A stretch of DNA of 64,000 bases, taken from positions 17,974 through 81,973 of the forward strand of contig DXHV01000063.1 in NCBI GenBank assembly GCA_019113165.1. The letters run 5' to 3'. Shown in pieces: positions 50,564 to 59,519 of this stretch. How positions within the stretch are numbered: position 1 is the first letter of the stretch; each line of letters begins with the position of its first letter. The notes under the pieces were generated by a model. It saw only the letters and a program-made list of their open reading frames with translations, did not search any database and was not told the DNA's origin. The DNA is from Candidatus Desulfovibrio intestinipullorum. Its GTDB lineage: Bacteria > Desulfobacterota > Desulfovibrionia > Desulfovibrionales > Desulfovibrionaceae. A program made the position numbers and the translations under genes.

Positions 50564-52339
50564 CTAGAGGCGCCTGAGCATGCCCGTCCACAGGGCATCG
50601 CAGTGCCGTCTGCTCGAGTGGGCAAAGGCATCCAGGAAGGCCTGTCTGGCCTTCTGCACGGGATCCGACTGCCACCAGGCAGCGGGATTGTCCCAGATGG
50701 CGTCCACCTGCATGGCGGCTGCTTCGGCACTGGAGTGCCAGATGCCCACCTGGGCAAGCTGCAAAAGAAGGCGCTGGAAGGCGGCATTGACCGGCCAGCA
50801 GGAGGGATCCCAGTAGCAGACAAGGGGAACGTTGGCGGCCATGGCTTCCAGCAGGGTGGTTCCGTGATGATCAAGAACCAGCAGATGACAGTTGAGGATC
50901 TGCGGGGTCAGGGGACCCGAGCACAGGTGCACCCTGGAAAAGCGGGTCAGCACCCAGGGCGCATCATCCAGGGTGCCTGGCACGGGAAAGTAGGGCCGGT
51001 AGAGGGTGCACTCCTGTCGCCTTTTGCCCAGGGCCTCCACAAACCACTGCTTGTCGTCCCGGTACTGGACGTTTTGCAGAGGGGTGGGGTGGGAATCCAG
51101 CTGATAGCCGATGGTCGGCATTTCCGTGCCCACAAAGATGAGCGTCCTGTTGCCGCCGCGCCAGCAGTTGTGCAGGCGACAGAGCTGCGGAGCCGGCAGG
51201 GGCACAAAGTTGGCCTTGCCGCAGACAGGCCCCAGGGCGCTTTCCTGTTCGGTCCAGCCCCAGGTGATGAAGGCATGCTGGGTGTATTCCACAAGCTCCA
51301 TGGCCGAGATGTGCTGCATCATGCCGTAGTTGCCGCCATGCTGCACGCAGACAAGCCGTCCACCCCTGGCCCGCCACAGGGCAAGGCTCTGCCTGTAGGA
51401 CGCGTCCTCGTACAGGAGGATGCTGGCCGCCCGCACCCGCGGCTCCTTCATGGGCGTCACGCGCCCTTCGGGATGTCTGAGGTCGCGCAGGCTCTGCGGC
51501 AGCAGGTTCATGAAGAGGGGCAGGGGATCCACGGGCAGATTCAGGATCGCTCCGGTCACGCTGCTTGCGTAGAACTCGCGCAAGGGGCGGGAGTGGTCTT
51601 CGCTGCGGCTTGCATGGCGCAGGGCCAGGGAGTAGCGCAGGGCCCGCACAAGGCCCATGCCCTTGAGCGGCGGGAAGGGCAGGCGCAGCAGCATGCGGCG
51701 CAGGGCGTCCTTGAGTCGTGCGCCCGTGCCCTCGGGCCTGTGCTGCGGATACTCCTCGCTGACACAGGCCCCCTCGGTCACGGTCCAGGCTTGTGGGCAG
51801 AGGGGCCGCAAAAGGCAGGAAAAGATCCAGTGGATGCAGGCGGGATTGAGGCAGCCGTGCAGGATCACGTCCGCATCTGTGCCCATGTGAAAGGTGCACT
51901 CTTCGGGCAGAAGCTCGACCTGCAGGGCCTCTTTGCCGTGCGTGTCCACCAGGGCCTGAACACGGTACCAGATTTCGACAAGGATGCGGGCCACGTTGAT
52001 GCAGTAGGGGGAAAGCAGAAGTTCCCAGTAGTCCTCAGGCAGGTCGTGGTCCGGCTGCAGCTGCCTGGCCAGTCGCGGAATCATGTCGCTTGCCAGGGAC
52101 AGGGCCTGACCTATGGCCTTTTTCTGCAGTGTCCTGTCCGTCAGGGGTTCAGGGGCAAGGGCATAGTGATCTTCCCAGTCCGGAAAGAAGTCTTCCCGGC
52201 CGGCAAAGCACCAGGGGCCTGCGGCAAGAACGGTGGCAGGATCGGAAGGGATAGGCATGGACCCCAGGACAAGGTGTTTCAGGACAGGCTCGCTGGCAGG
52301 GGTGCTGGCGTCGGAGTTCTGGCTCGTTATAAGATGCAT
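50564..52339 (-). CDS. LIC12162-family putative transferase
   Basis: 591 aa. GPWCFAGREDFF at the N-terminus, CVQHGGNYGMMQH, HAFITWGWTE and VLDHHGTTLLEAMAANVPLVCYWD agree with the LIC12162 family, which is linked to nonulosonic acid and surface glycan loci. The C-terminal part resembles a GT-B glycosyltransferase nucleotide-sugar site (HHGTTLLEAMA). The neuB-type gene lies 114 bases upstream on the same strand. The first ATG has no Shine-Dalgarno sequence and comes 13 bases after a terminator; ATG at codon 28 is an alternative. Confidence 0.75.
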   Translation of the reverse strand: MHLITSQNSDASTPASEPVLKHLVLGSMPIPSDPATVLAAGPWCFAGREDFFPDWEDHYALAPEPLTDRTLQKKAIGQALSLASDMIPRLARQLQPDHDLPEDYWELLLSPYCINVARILVEIWYRVQALVDTHGKEALQVELLPEECTFHMGTDADVILHGCLNPACIHWIFSCLLRPLCPQAWTVTEGACVSEEYPQHRPEGTGARLKDALRRMLLRLPFPPLKGMGLVRALRYSLALRHASRSEDHSRPLREFYASSVTGAILNLPVDPLPLFMNLLPQSLRDLRHPEGRVTPMKEPRVRAASILLYEDASYRQSLALWRARGGRLVCVQHGGNYGMMQHISAMELVEYTQHAFITWGWTEQESALGPVCGKANFVPLPAPQLCRLHNCWRGGNRTLIFVGTEMPTIGYQLDSHPTPLQNVQYRDDKQWFVEALGKRRQECTLYRPYFPVPGTLDDAPWVLTRFSRVHLCSGPLTPQILNCHLLVLDHHGTTLLEAMAANVPLVCYWDPSCWPVNAAFQRLLLQLAQVGIWHSSAEAAAMQVDAIWDNPAAWWQSDPVQKARQAFLDAFAHSSRRHCDALWTGMLRRL

Positions 52340-52351
52340 GGTCTTGTGCGC

Positions 52352-52387
52352 AAAAACGGGCAGGTCCGCAAGGCTGCGGGACCTGCC
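52352..52387 (-). terminator. Terminator between the neuB-type gene and the LIC12162 gene
   Basis: GGCAGGTCC/GGACCTGCC, nine perfect pairs, followed by CGTTTTTG on the minus strand. It ends only 13 bases before the next start codon. Confidence 0.75.
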
Positions 52388-52453
52388 GCAAGGAAGGAAT
52401 ACGTCTGTCCCTGACAGGCAGGGAACGTGTCTGGAAGGGAATCTGGAAGGGGG

Positions 52454-53515
52454 CTAGCGGTCGAGGTCGGCCCAGGAGAGCACGGTGTCCTCGGGGATGT
52501 CCCTGCGGGCCCGCATGCCGAGTACTTCGTCGATGCAGCGAGGGGAAATGCCGTGGGCAGGACGCTTCCAGGTGAGATCGTCTCTGGTCAGGACGCAGCC
52601 CCTGGCAATGGGACGGGCGGCAACCAGGGAACGCCTGGCATTCTGGCGGGCTGGCTCCTCGGACGGATAGGAGCGCACGGCAAAATCGCCCACGCTGGTC
52701 AGAACGGCCTGCATCCTGCTGCGGAACAGGGCCAGATCGTTCTTGTCCATGGCATGGTAGTGATCGTTGCCAGGCAGGGTCTTGTCAAAGGTGAAGTGCT
52801 TTTCCAGAATGCGGGCGCCCAGCAGAGTGGCCGTTACGAGAATGTGCATGTCGTCGGGCAGGGTATGATCGGAGTACCCTATGGGCAGGTGCGGAAAATG
52901 GCGCCTGAGTCCCACAATCATGCCCAGCCCCGCGTTTTCGTCCAGAGTGGGATAGTTGAGCACACAGTGCAACAGGGCCAGCCTGTTGCCCTTTGCCTCT
53001 ATCCATTCCACGGCCTCGGCCACTTCATGCAGGGCAGAGGCGCCGGTGGAGAGCAGGATGGGCTTGCCGAAGTCGCACAGGTATTCGATGAAGGGCTTGT
53101 TGGTGATGTCCGAAGAGGAAATCTTGAAGACATCCATGAGGGGATCGAGGAAGCGGGCGCTTTCCACGTCAAAGGGCGTGGACATGAAGGCAATGCCTTC
53201 GTCGTCGCACCAACGCTTGAGCTGCTCGAATTCCTTTTTCCAGAAGGAGTCGTGCCTGGTGAAGAGCTCGTACTGGCTTTTGGTGGGTTCCTTGGTGGTA
53301 TCCCAGTAGGCAGGGGAGTCCTTGGAGGCCAGGGTGCCGGCCTTGTAGGTCTGGAACTTGATGGCGTCAGCGCCGCCTTCCCGGGCTTCGCAGATGAGGC
53401 GCTTGGCAAGATCCATGCTGCCTTCATGGTTTACACCGGCCTCGGCAATGATATAGGGCATGGGAATGCGGGGTTCCACAGCCGGAACAGTGAGATAGTC
53501 AAGAATATTCTGCAT
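52454..53515 (-). CDS. NeuB-family nonulosonic acid synthase
   Basis: Condenses phosphoenolpyruvate with an N-acetylated hexosamine to a sialic, legionaminic or pseudaminic acid. 353 aa. YIIAEAGVNHEGSMDLAKRL, ADAIKFQTYKAGTLAS, FMSTPFDVESARFL, FKISSSDITN, LSTGAS, LLHCVLNYPT, YSDHT and EKHFTFDKTLPGNDHYHAMD cover the TIM barrel; residues about 290-350 are the antifreeze-like SAF domain. Exact sugar unclear. No NeuA or NeuC is present nearby, so the pathway continues elsewhere. Such acids decorate flagellin or LPS. Confidence 0.92.
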   Translation of the reverse strand: MQNILDYLTVPAVEPRIPMPYIIAEAGVNHEGSMDLAKRLICEAREGGADAIKFQTYKAGTLASKDSPAYWDTTKEPTKSQYELFTRHDSFWKKEFEQLKRWCDDEGIAFMSTPFDVESARFLDPLMDVFKISSSDITNKPFIEYLCDFGKPILLSTGASALHEVAEAVEWIEAKGNRLALLHCVLNYPTLDENAGLGMIVGLRRHFPHLPIGYSDHTLPDDMHILVTATLLGARILEKHFTFDKTLPGNDHYHAMDKNDLALFRSRMQAVLTSVGDFAVRSYPSEEPARQNARRSLVAARPIARGCVLTRDDLTWKRPAHGISPRCIDEVLGMRARRDIPEDTVLSWADLDR

Positions 53516-53798
53516 GATATCGGCTCCGATGCGGGCAGAGCCCGCCGGTTGAAGGCGTAAGGATGTCTGCAGACGGCCTTAAGGCACGTCTTTGCACTTG
53601 AGGCAAGGCTGTGAGTCTGCTAGCACAGAAGCGCCTGAAAGGCAAAAAAGGCCTCCTGTCCAAGGGCGGACCGGAAGCCTGAAAAAACAAGGGAATGCCG
53701 AGGAGCAATGCCGCTGCGGGGCTGTCTCTGCCCTGTGCGCTGGCAGGACTCCCTGCATGCACACTGGTACGCAACAAGATACAGAGGGAGGAGACGAG

Positions 53799-54449
53799 AT
53801 GGCAGAGCTGGAAAGGGTTGTTTTGGCGACACACAATGCCGGCAAGGTCCGGGAACTGGCAGAACCCCTGCGCAGTCTCGGCGTGGAACTGCTCGGTCTG
53901 GAGGCCTTTCCCCAGGTGGGCGAGATCGTGGAAGACGGTACAACCTTTGCCGAAAACGCGCTCATCAAGGCCGCGACCGTGGCCGATGCCACGGGCCTTA
54001 TCAGCATAGCCGACGATTCGGGCCTGGAGGTGGATGCCCTGGACGGCAGGCCAGGCATCTATTCGGCCCGCTATGCCGACGATCTTTTGCCCATGGAGGG
54101 AGAGAGCAGGGATATGCGCAATATCCGCAAGCTGCTCATGGAGCTTAAGGATGTGCCCTACGAGCGGCGCCAGGCACGCTTTGTCTGCTGCATGGCCTGC
54201 GTGAGCCCCGGACTCTACGAGCCCGAGGAGACCCTGGTCGTGCAAGGCATCTGGGAAGGCCGCATCCTGCCTTCCTGCATAGGCAGCAACGGCTTTGGCT
54301 ATGATCCCGTCTTTGCCGACGTGGTGCTGGGCGTCACGGCAGCCCAGCTCACCCGCGAGGAAAAGATGGCGCGCAGCCACAGGGGACAGGCCGTGCAGTC
54401 CCTCATTGCCTGCTGGCCTGAATGGCGGGCCAGCCTGCCCAGGAAATAG
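53799..54449 (+). CDS. rdgB: dITP/XTP pyrophosphatase (RdgB/HAM1)
   Basis: Removes non-canonical purine nucleotides from the pool. 216 aa from ATG 53799 (GGGAGGAG upstream). LATHNAGKVRELAEPL, NALIKAATVADATGLISIAD, DDSGLEVDALDGRPGIYSAR, FGYDPVFAD and KMARSHRGQA are the family signatures. It converges on the SGNH hydrolase gene. Confidence 0.95.
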   Translation: MAELERVVLATHNAGKVRELAEPLRSLGVELLGLEAFPQVGEIVEDGTTFAENALIKAATVADATGLISIADDSGLEVDALDGRPGIYSARYADDLLPMEGESRDMRNIRKLLMELKDVPYERRQARFVCCMACVSPGLYEPEETLVVQGIWEGRILPSCIGSNGFGYDPVFADVVLGVTAAQLTREEKMARSHRGQAVQSLIACWPEWRASLPRK

Positions 54450-54464
54450 GGCAGCCGGCAAGGG

Positions 54465-55100
54465 TCAGCTCTGGCGCCAGTCCAGACTGCGCAGGAGCTG
54501 ACCTATGGCAAGGCCCAGACGCAGATGCCCCACTTCGGCCATGTGGTAGCCGTCGCGGGCATCCATGGCGGCCAGAATGCTGCCGCCGTTCAGGAAGAAG
54601 GTGCCGGCCTTGCGGGCCAGGCGCTCCATGGGGGCTGCCAGGTCCTGGCAGAGCACCTCCCTGTCGGCGCCGTAGTCCTGCACAAGATCCTGCAGGGCAC
54701 ACTCGGCCATGGGCGGAGGACTGACCAGGAGGATGTTGAGATCCTGGCCGCAGAGGGCGCGGGCAGTTGTGATCATGCGCAGCAAGTTGGCGCAGATGGC
54801 TGCGGCCGGGAGATTGAGCGGCGGCATCACGTCATTGGTGCCCAGCATGATGACAAGGCCGTTCAGGGGCCCGTGTGCCTGAAGGGCCGGGGCCAGGGTG
54901 GCACCCCCGAGCAGTTCCTTTGGAAAGACCGGGCTCTCCCAGGCACTGCAGCGGCCGTTGAGACCGTCCACCAGGGGCAGGACATTGAGGGCCTGCCTCG
55001 TGACCATGGTCGTGTAGCGCCTGTTGGGCGGCAGGCGTCCGCCGCCCGGGCGGTAGCCCCAGGTATTGGAGTCGCCGTAGAAGAGAACCCGGAGTATCAC
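54465..55100 (-). CDS. SGNH-fold hydrolase
   Basis: GDSL-type esterase or lipase of 211 aa. Block I VLFYGDSNTWG with nucleophile Ser, block III VIMLGTNDV and block V with DGYHMAEVGH (Asp-His) are present. TWGYRPGGGRLPPNRRY resembles arylesterases of the family. It probably starts at GTG 55100, whose GTGA overlaps the stop of the upstream secreted protein; there is no signal peptide. Natural substrate unknown. Confidence 0.82.
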   Translation of the reverse strand: MILRVLFYGDSNTWGYRPGGGRLPPNRRYTTMVTRQALNVLPLVDGLNGRCSAWESPVFPKELLGGATLAPALQAHGPLNGLVIMLGTNDVMPPLNLPAAAICANLLRMITTARALCGQDLNILLVSPPPMAECALQDLVQDYGADREVLCQDLAAPMERLARKAGTFFLNGGSILAAMDARDGYHMAEVGHLRLGLAIGQLLRSLDWRQS

Positions 55101-55612
55101 GGTCGTACCTGCCGAGCCTGGGGAAGGAGCAGGGGATCCGCATTGCGCATCAGGCCAAGGAAGTTCTGGCACTCCTCCCTGTTGCCGGAAATGACGGTCA
55201 GGGCCGTCAGCTCGCCGTTGGTGCCCACCCAGACGAGGGCAGGCGTGCCGGTCATGGTGGCTTCGAGACGCAGCAGTGCGCCGTCCTGCTCTGGGCCGGA
55301 CAGGATGGTGCAGCCGCTTTGTTGCAGGCTTGCGACCAGCTGCTCGCCCGTGGCTGCAAGATCCGTGTTCACGCCGGCTTCCTCAATCTGTATCATGACA
55401 GAGGCATTCTTTTCCTTGTTGTAGTAATGGGCAAGGGAACGCTTCTGGGCATTGTTGAAGCCGGGCGCCATGGAAACCTGCCAGGCATCGGGCACATTGG
55501 CAATGTCATAGAAATCGCAGGTAATGTCCCTGGCAGACGCAGTCTGCAGCTGGGACACAAGGACCAGGACAAGGACGACACAGGCTTGGGACAGGAAACG
55601 GAGAGCGTTCAT
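55097..55612 (-). CDS. Secreted protein of unknown function
   Basis: 171 aa. N-terminal signal peptide (LSQACVVLVLVLVSQLQTASA) with cleavage near ASA-RD. The mature part has CDFYDIANVPDAWQVS and three Cys; no family recognised. Translationally coupled to the SGNH hydrolase by GTGA, so a common pathway is likely. ATG 55612 is chosen because it sits at the signal peptide. Confidence 0.7.
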   Translation of the reverse strand: MNALRFLSQACVVLVLVLVSQLQTASARDITCDFYDIANVPDAWQVSMAPGFNNAQKRSLAHYYNKEKNASVMIQIEEAGVNTDLAATGEQLVASLQQSGCTILSGPEQDGALLRLEATMTGTPALVWVGTNGELTALTVISGNREECQNFLGLMRNADPLLLPQARQVRP

Positions 55613-55901
55613 AAGCTGAAAGATTCGGACAAAACCGGATTTTGAGACAGGAGGGTGGCAGAGAGGCAGTGCTTTTGCCTCCTGCATGAGGGGAAGACAG
55701 ACTATGCTGTGCCCTGGCCGGCCCTGCTTCTATGCAGGGAAACAGGGCCATTGACAGTCTCACAGACGTGAGCCTCAGGCTTCTTGTGCATACAGGACTT
55801 GCCGCAGTGGTGCAACAGAAAATGAGGACATGCATGGGGCATGCGGGCAAGAACAGGGACAAGAAAAGTTCCCTTCCTGTTCTCCCTTGCCGGGAGGCAT
55901 G

Positions 55902-55932
55902 AAAAAAGGGCTCCGGCCTGAAGCCGAAGCCC
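55902..55932 (-). terminator. Terminator after the P-type ATPase
   Basis: Minus strand GGGCTTCGGC/GCCGGAGCCC (one G-T pair) followed by TTTTTT. About 160 bases past the ATPase stop. Confidence 0.8.
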
Positions 55933-55992
55933 TGTTGCCTCAGAAGAGGCCTGCAGAAACTGCCGAGACGGCAAACAGTCTTGCACTAGAGT

Positions 55993-56064
55993 GGTTTACT
56001 CTTGAAAGGTGCAATACAAATCATCGAAAATAATAGAAATTTCGTTGTATTGCAGTGATAAACC
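55993..56064. repeat. A/T-rich 72-base nested inverted repeat
   Basis: Three nested arms: GGTTTA/TAAACC outside, TGCAATACAA/TTGTATTGCA in the middle (perfect, 56010-56019 with 56045-56054) and CGAAA/TTTCG inside. Much richer in A/T than its surroundings. It lies in the 3' region of the ATPase gene, before the terminator. Confidence 0.7.
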
Positions 56065-56090
56065 ATGTTAAGTTTGAACAGTAAAGCGCT

Positions 56091-57998
56091 CTAGGCTGCG
56101 CGCACCCGCGCGGAGACAGCGCTCTTCCAGTTCAGAAGGAAGATGGAATTGACAATGACAAAGACGGAGCCCGCATTGTGCACAAGGGCGCCGGTCACGG
56201 GATTGAGGACAGCTGTCATGGCCAGAATGATGGCCACGAAGTTGAGCACCATGGAGAAGGTGAGGTTGGCCGTGATGGTGCGCATGGTGCGTTTGGACAG
56301 GGCAAAGAGGTGAGGGAGCATGGCAATGTCGTCGTTGACAAGGACGATGTCGGCGGCATCGATGGCAATGTCGCTGCCCACGCCGCCCATGGCTATGCCC
56401 ACGCGGGCCTTTCTCAGGGCAGGCGCATCGTTGATGCCGTCGCCAATCATGCACACGGGCGCCTTTTCTGCTTCGCTGCGGTCTATGAAGTTCAGCTTGT
56501 CCTCGGGCAGGCAGTTGGGATGTACTTCCCTGATGCTGACCTGGGAGGCAATGGTCCTGGCGGCATTTTCATGGTCGCCCGTGAGCAGAACGGGCTCGAC
56601 CTGCACCTTCTTCAGGTCGGCAATGGTGCTTGCGGCATCGGGACGCAGGCTGTCTGCCAGGGCCACCATGCCGGCGAGCTCGTCATCCACGGCAATATAG
56701 ATGACGGAGTGCCCGAGGCCCGCGTGCTGTTCGGCCAGCTGCAGGCCCTTGTCGCCAGGGGCAAGATCCTCCATGAGCTCCCTGTTGCCGGCGCGCACCC
56801 TGTGGCCGTCCACAAGGCCTGCGACACCCTTGCCAGGCGTCATAACAAAGTCCGTGACCTCTTTGAGGCCTGTGCTGGAGGAATTCTTCTTCAGGGTCTC
56901 CCTGTAGCTTGCCACCAGGGCCTTGCCCAAGGGATGCTCGGACTTCTGTTCCACGGCGGCTGCCAGGGCATAGAGCGTGTCCCTGTTGTACTTGTCGGTA
57001 AAGGTGTAGATTTCCTTCACGGCAGGGGTGCCTGTGGTCAGGGTGCCGGTCTTGTCAAAGGCCACTCTGGTGACCCTGGCCAGGCGTTCCAGGGCATCGC
57101 CCTCGCGGACCAGGAAGCGGTGGTGGGTGGCATTGCCGATGGCGGCCATGATGGCCGTGGGCGTGGCCAGCACTAGGGCGCAGGGGCAGAACACGACCAG
57201 GATGGTGACGGATCGCAGGATTTCGCCGGTCACGCACCAGGTGATGAAGGCCGAGACCAGGGCAATGACTACAATCCAGGTGGCCCAGCGATCGGCAAGG
57301 CCCACAATCTTGGCCTTGCTGGCATCGGCGGACTGCACAAGGCGGATCATGCGTTGCAGGGAGCTGTCCTCGCCTACCTTGAGGGCGCGCATGTCAAAGG
57401 CGCCGTACTGATTGACCGTGCCGGAAAAGACCTCGTCGCCCTCGTGCTTGTCCACGGGCAGGGATTCGCCGGTCATGAGCGCCTGATTGACGGACGTCTT
57501 GCCGGAGACAATGACGCCGTCCACGGGAATGGTTTCACCGGGCAGGACGCGGACAAGGTCGTTGACCCTGGCCTGTTCGGCGGCGACAATGTCTTCCCTT
57601 CCGTCTGCAGAGACAATGCGTGCGGTGCGCGGTGTCAGATGCACGAGCTTTTCAATGCCGGCCCTGGCCTTGGCCACGGTGAGTTCTTCGAGCAGGCCGC
57701 CAAGCTGCATGATGAAGGCCACTTCGCCGGCGGCAAAGTCCTCGCCCACGATGACCGAGGCAATGAGGGCCATGGACACAAGAACGTCGGCCTTGATGTC
57801 AAAGGCCGTGACCAGGCCGTGTATGGCCTCCAGGATGATGGGCAGACCACAGAGAATGATGGCTATCCAGGCTGCATCAAAGGGCAGGGGCAGCAGATCG
57901 AAGCCGCTGACCACCAGTGCCAGACCGGAAATGACGAGAAAGATGATGTCGCGTTTCGTGCCACCCCATTCCAGGAGTTTTTCAAGGGCATCCATCAT
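56091..57998 (-). CDS. P1B-type heavy-metal transporting ATPase
   Basis: Metal-exporting ATPase, 635 aa. There is no N-terminal CxxC metal-binding domain. Eight helices, with the ion-binding CPC in VVFCPCALVLATP and the last helix PVTGALVHNAGSVFVIVNS. MTGESLPV, FDKTGTLTTG, SEHPLGKAL and MIGDGINDAPAL are the catalytic blocks, all intact. The HNAGS motif differs from classical CopA; it recalls CtpC- or Zn/Mn-type pumps, so the metal is open. A CsoR-type repressor and an operator lie directly upstream. SD AAAGGAGG is before ATG 57998. Confidence 0.92.
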   Translation of the reverse strand: MMDALEKLLEWGGTKRDIIFLVISGLALVVSGFDLLPLPFDAAWIAIILCGLPIILEAIHGLVTAFDIKADVLVSMALIASVIVGEDFAAGEVAFIMQLGGLLEELTVAKARAGIEKLVHLTPRTARIVSADGREDIVAAEQARVNDLVRVLPGETIPVDGVIVSGKTSVNQALMTGESLPVDKHEGDEVFSGTVNQYGAFDMRALKVGEDSSLQRMIRLVQSADASKAKIVGLADRWATWIVVIALVSAFITWCVTGEILRSVTILVVFCPCALVLATPTAIMAAIGNATHHRFLVREGDALERLARVTRVAFDKTGTLTTGTPAVKEIYTFTDKYNRDTLYALAAAVEQKSEHPLGKALVASYRETLKKNSSSTGLKEVTDFVMTPGKGVAGLVDGHRVRAGNRELMEDLAPGDKGLQLAEQHAGLGHSVIYIAVDDELAGMVALADSLRPDAASTIADLKKVQVEPVLLTGDHENAARTIASQVSIREVHPNCLPEDKLNFIDRSEAEKAPVCMIGDGINDAPALRKARVGIAMGGVGSDIAIDAADIVLVNDDIAMLPHLFALSKRTMRTITANLTFSMVLNFVAIILAMTAVLNPVTGALVHNAGSVFVIVNSIFLLNWKSAVSARVRAA

Positions 57999-58014
57999 GA
58001 GCGCAAGCCTCCTT

Positions 58015-58056
58015 TACCTATACCCCTATTGGTATATACATATTGGGGTACAGGTA
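58015..58056. promoter_or_regulatory. Probable CsoR-type operator upstream of the ATPase
   Basis: TACCTATACCCC (58015-58026) and GGGGTACAGGTA (58045-58056) are inverted repeats with one mismatch around 18 A/T-rich bases. The TACCCC...GGGGTA pattern is what CsoR-family repressors bind. It lies between csoR and the ATPase start. Confidence 0.75.
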
Positions 58057-58147
58057 TACACTGCACGGCCTTTCTGTCAAGCAGTGCATCTGTCGAAAAA
58101 TTGCCTTCAAAGGGTCACGGACGCAGTGCTCGTCTCATCCGGCCTTT

Positions 58148-58420
58148 TCACATGTTGGCAAAGCGTTCCACGGCCTTGGTAAAGTTGGCTATGGTTTTTT
58201 CCGCATCTCCGTGTTCTATGCCGTCGCGCACGCAATGGCGGATATGGCCTTCGAGAATGACTTGTCCCACCCTGTGCAGGGCGGACTTGGCCGCGTTGAC
58301 CTGGGCCAGGATGTCCTCGCAGGGCACATCCTCGTCGACCATGCGGTTGATGGCCTCGACCTGACCGATGATTTTTTTGAGACGTCTGTGCAGATTCGGG
58401 CCGTCCATACACTGTTTCAT
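58148..58420 (-). CDS. CsoR/FrmR-family metal-sensing repressor
   Basis: 90 aa all-helical repressor. LHRRLKKIIGQVEAINRMV is the family start. The Cu(I)-type triad is visible: Cys in VPCEDIL, His and Cys in EGHIRHCV. This favours copper (CsoR) over nickel (RcnR). The frame is open upstream, but homology starts at ATG 58420. The gene is encoded before the ATPase on the same strand, 149 bases apart with the operator between, so derepression of the ATPase by metal is likely. Confidence 0.88.
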   Translation of the reverse strand: MKQCMDGPNLHRRLKKIIGQVEAINRMVDEDVPCEDILAQVNAAKSALHRVGQVILEGHIRHCVRDGIEHGDAEKTIANFTKAVERFANM

Positions 58421-58552
58421 CACCAATACCGACGCGTGATCCCCTGCAAGGGACTGCAGAGGAGGAAGCGCCGCCTCCTTAAAGAATGTATTGGGCAGGC
58501 TTGCCCCGGTCGTGCACGGGCAGGCAGTCCCGTGCGTGTCCAGGCCCTTTTT

Positions 58553-58580
58553 TTGCTTGCCTTGTGCGGCACAATACGAT
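58553..58580 (+). promoter_or_regulatory. Candidate rpsB-tsf promoter
   Basis: TTGCTT and TACGAT with 16-base spacing. About 110 bases of leader follow before rpsB. Confidence 0.45.
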
Positions 58581-58619
58581 ATGGAGAGCCCCCATATCAA
58601 GTAAGCACATCGGAACAGC

Positions 58620-58661
58620 AACCCGGGGTGCCCTGCAAAACGGTTTGCGGGTAGAAGGGTT
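58620..58661 (+). promoter_or_regulatory. Structured rpsB leader
   Basis: AACCC/GGGTT closes an inner stem CCC-T-GCAAA with TTTGC-GGG and loop ACGG. S2 autoregulates rpsB in several bacteria through the leader; whether this is such an element is inference. Confidence 0.4.
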
Positions 58662-58698
58662 AGGGTTTCGATGGAAGTAGAACCCAGGAGGTTTTATC

Positions 58699-59454
58699 AT
58701 GGCATATGTTACCATGAAGCAGATGCTGGAGACCGGCGTCCACTTCGGCCATCAGACTCGTCGCTGGAATCCCAAGATGCGTCCCTACATCTTTGGTGAC
58801 CGCAACGGTATCCATATCATCGACCTGCAGCAGACCGTGAAACTTTTCCGCGTGGCCTATGACAAGGTTGTCGATACCGTGGCCAACGGCGGCAAGGTCC
58901 TGTTCATCGGTACCAAGCGTCAGGCTCAGGAATCTGTGGCCGCCGAGGCAACCCGTGCCAATCAGTACTATGTGAGCAACCGCTGGATGGGTGGCACCCT
59001 GACCAACTTTGTCACCATTCAGAAGAGCATCGACCGTCTGAAGAAGCTCGAAGCCATGTTTGCCGACGGCTCCATCAATCGTTACCAGAAGAAGGAAATC
59101 CTGCTTCTCGAACGCGAAATGCAGAAGCTCGAACAGGCTCTTGGCGGTATCAAGAACATGGACCGTCTGCCCCAGCTCGCCTTCATCATTGACCCCAACA
59201 GGGAAGCCATTGCCGTGAAGGAATGCCGCAAGCTCGGCATCCCGATTGTGGCCGTGACGGACACCAACTGTGATCCCGATGTCATCGACTACATCATTCC
59301 CGGCAATGATGACGCCATCCGCGCCATCAAGCTCTTCGTGGGCGCCTTTGCCGAAGCCTGCCTTGAGGGCGAGGCCGCTGCCAGCGACAAGGGCAGTGCT
59401 GAAGAAGCTATGGAAAAGGCTGCTGAAAAGCCTGCCGCCGAAGCTGCCGAATAG
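58699..59454 (+). CDS. rpsB: 30S ribosomal protein S2
   Basis: 251 aa. Small-subunit protein needed for mRNA binding with S1. [52 protein letters not shown] and [20 protein letters not shown] are universal S2 blocks. C-terminal 20 residues are Ala/Glu/Lys-rich. AGGAGG before the ATG. Followed by tsf. Confidence 0.98.
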   Translation: MAYVTMKQMLETGVHFGHQTRRWNPKMRPYIFGDRNGIHIIDLQQTVKLFRVAYDKVVDTVANGGKVLFIGTKRQAQESVAAEATRANQYYVSNRWMGGTLTNFVTIQKSIDRLKKLEAMFADGSINRYQKKEILLLEREMQKLEQALGGIKNMDRLPQLAFIIDPNREAIAVKECRKLGIPIVAVTDTNCDPDVIDYIIPGNDDAIRAIKLFVGAFAEACLEGEAAASDKGSAEEAMEKAAEKPAAEAAE

Positions 59455-59519
59455 CAGTGCTCTGTCGATGGGCTCCTGAGGGCCTGTCGCTGGAAGCAGA
59501 TCATGTATTCTGACTGAAA

